Origin: Syntrophus sp. (in: bacteria)
GTDB taxonomy: Bacteria > Desulfobacterota > Syntrophia > Syntrophales > UBA8958
Assembly: GCA_003451635.1 (NCBI GenBank)
Contig: DMAT01000183.1
Coordinates: 1-6,454, forward strand
Length of the DNA: 6,454 nucleotides
Direction of reading: 5' to 3'
The notes under the pieces are model-generated. The model was not told the origin of the DNA. It saw only the letters and a program-made list of their open reading frames with translations, and did no database searches. The position numbers were made by a program, and so were the translations under genes. Of the stretch, positions 5,626-6,454 are shown in pieces (within the stretch, counting starts at the first letter, position 1; the number at the start of each line of letters is the position of its first letter).

Positions 5626-5874
5626 ATGCCTATTTACGAATATGAGTGTGCGACGTGTGGGAAGGTCTCAGAATATTTAGAAGGGATAAACAGTGAAGAA
5701 GAAGAGGCCCGCTGCCGCTTTTGCGGCGGCGCCGATCTGCGCCGCCTGATGTCTCCAAGCGCTCTCCCCCGGAGCGGTCCCGTAATTGGATCCCAGGGAG
5801 GCAAAACCTGCTGCGGCCGAGCCGAGCGTTGTGACGTCCCACCCTGTTCATCCGGAGGAGGTTGCGGGCGTTGA
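5626..5874 (+). CDS. FmdB-type zinc ribbon protein
   Basis: The 82-residue protein opens MPIYEYECATCG, the signature of the FmdB/regulatory zinc-ribbon family. One zinc site is formed by C8-x2-C11 and C30-x2-C33, followed by ADLRRLMSPSA (residues 36-46), also typical. The C-terminal third adds a second Cys-rich patch: CC at 62-63, then C69, C74 and C80, in TCCGRAERCDVPPCSSGGGC. FmdB was named for a proposed regulatory role beside formylmethanofuran dehydrogenase genes, and its biochemical role remains unclear. Its place here suggests a metal-binding accessory to the ORP-like complex, or only a co-transcribed gene. It starts 22 nt after the preceding stop, with a GGGGGT ribosome site. A nearby out-of-frame ATG at 5622 is not the start, since only the 5626 frame gives the family motif. 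Confidence 0.92.
   Translation: MPIYEYECATCGKVSEYLEGINSEEEEARCRFCGGADLRRLMSPSALPRSGPVIGSQGGKTCCGRAERCDVPPCSSGGGCGR
5854..5861 (+). promoter_or_regulatory. Ribosome binding site selecting a TTG start
   Basis: GGAGGAGG lies inside the end of the zinc-ribbon gene, 9 nt before the TTG at 5871. It is the strongest Shine-Dalgarno match near the methyltransferase N-terminus, and it supports TTG as the start rather than the in-frame ATG at 5919. I see no comparable site close before 5919. Confidence 0.65.
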
Positions 5875-6454
5875 ACAATCGGCAACCCCTTGAATTGGGC
5901 CGAAATTCCAACAGCTTCATGGATAAGAACCGCCAATTCCCGGCTACGGTCAAGGAGATCCGCCGCCGGGAAAGGCAAGCCATTACGGGCCACTGGTTCA
6001 ACATCATTGAGGCAGCCGGTTGCCGCTTTCTCCACGGGCCGATCGGTGAAAAGGGCAATGGGCAGGCGAAGGATCCGGGGCTGGCGTTGATTGCCGGGAA
6101 GCTCCACCCGGAAGATATCGCCGGTTTCTGGCCGGAGGTGACGGGGTATCCACTGACGGGGGCGGAGGCAATGCCCATTATTAAATATATAGCCGCTCAG
6201 GATGGAAAGGACGTGGAGCTTATCGTTCCTCTGCGCAATTGCGCCCGTCCGGTCCGTTGGGCAAGCTTCGAAGACTCCCGTGAATATCCCGTATACGCAA
6301 CAAGCATTTATCCGGAAATATTGAAGGCCGTCCAGGGGATTTCCTTACACTGCATCCTCGATGTGGGCTGCGGTTCGGGCAACCTTTTACAAGCCTTCAG
6401 GGACCGCTATCCGCAGGCTTCTTTTTATGGCGTAGATATAAGTCCGGATAATGT
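5871..6454 (+). CDS. SAM-dependent methyltransferase, 3' end missing
   Basis: This frame stays open to the window edge (194 full codons visible). The C-terminal part shows class I (Rossmann) SAM-methyltransferase motif I, ILDVGCGSGNLL (residues 162-173), and motif II, FYGVDISPDN (185-194). The catalytic and substrate-binding half is outside the window. Residues about 20-150 form an N-terminal domain I do not recognise, with stretches such as ITGHWFNIIEAAGC (38-51), LIAGKLHPEDIAGFWPEVTG (73-92) and YATSIYPE (142-149). The TTG at 5871 overlaps the upstream stop (TTGA) and has an excellent ribosome site. An ATG at 5919, 16 codons in, is the alternative start. The overlap places it in the same transcription unit as the zinc ribbon. 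Its substrate cannot be inferred. Confidence 0.85.
   Translation, partial: MNNRQPLELGRNSNSFMDKNRQFPATVKEIRRRERQAITGHWFNIIEAAGCRFLHGPIGEKGNGQAKDPGLALIAGKLHPEDIAGFWPEVTGYPLTGAEAMPIIKYIAAQDGKDVELIVPLRNCARPVRWASFEDSREYPVYATSIYPEILKAVQGISLHCILDVGCGSGNLLQAFRDRYPQASFYGVDISPDN

Overview
The window reads as a single, almost gap-free, plus-strand gene cluster from an anaerobic bacterium. The best guess is a Desulfobacterota (deltaproteobacterial) sulfate reducer or syntroph. This is inferred from the gene set: NifX/ORP-type proteins, paired MinD-type ATPases with ferredoxin inserts, an Mrp ATPase, a DUF5320 protein and an FmdB-type zinc ribbon. It also rests on the -24/-12 (sigma-54) promoter signals. 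No marker gene fixes the taxon. No rRNA, tRNA, CRISPR array or mobile element is visible.

Layout. (1) 1-165 is an AT-rich leader with a sigma-54-type promoter at 80-95. It drives a small Gly-rich, Cys-rich zinc-ribbon-like protein (166-369) and a DUF89/ARMT1-like protein (377-1009) that appears to have lost about 80 internal residues. (2) 1010-1254 is non-coding. It holds an inverted repeat that looks like a pair of activator sites, and a second sigma-54-type promoter whose core matches the first at 16 of 17 positions. (3) 1255-2048 encodes two overlapping NifX/ORP-family proteins. A GC-rich hairpin follows. (4) 2114-4256 encodes a DUF5320 protein and two MinD-type ATPases, each with two [4Fe-4S] motifs inserted after the P-loop; all three genes overlap by 4 nt at their junctions. 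(5) 4304-5603 encodes an Mrp/NBP35-type ATPase followed by a third NifX/ORP-family protein. (6) 5626-6454 encodes an FmdB-type zinc ribbon and, overlapping it, a SAM-dependent methyltransferase that runs off the window edge.

How the genes may work together. The set matches the 'orange protein' (ORP) complex described in Desulfovibrio. In that system NifX-like proteins (one binds a Mo-Cu-sulfide cluster in D. gigas), Fe-S MinD ATPases and an Mrp ATPase are encoded in operons controlled by sigma-54 and a dedicated activator. The likely theme is ATP-driven assembly or transfer of a metal-sulfur cofactor in the cytoplasm. What is unusual here is the broader set: three ORP-like proteins, a separate rather than fused Mrp/ORP pair, two small proteins sharing an N-terminal TGPxG motif, a DUF89 remnant, a zinc ribbon and a methyltransferase with an unrecognised N-terminal domain. 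No nitrogenase structural genes are present, so the NifX-like names should not be read as nitrogen fixation.
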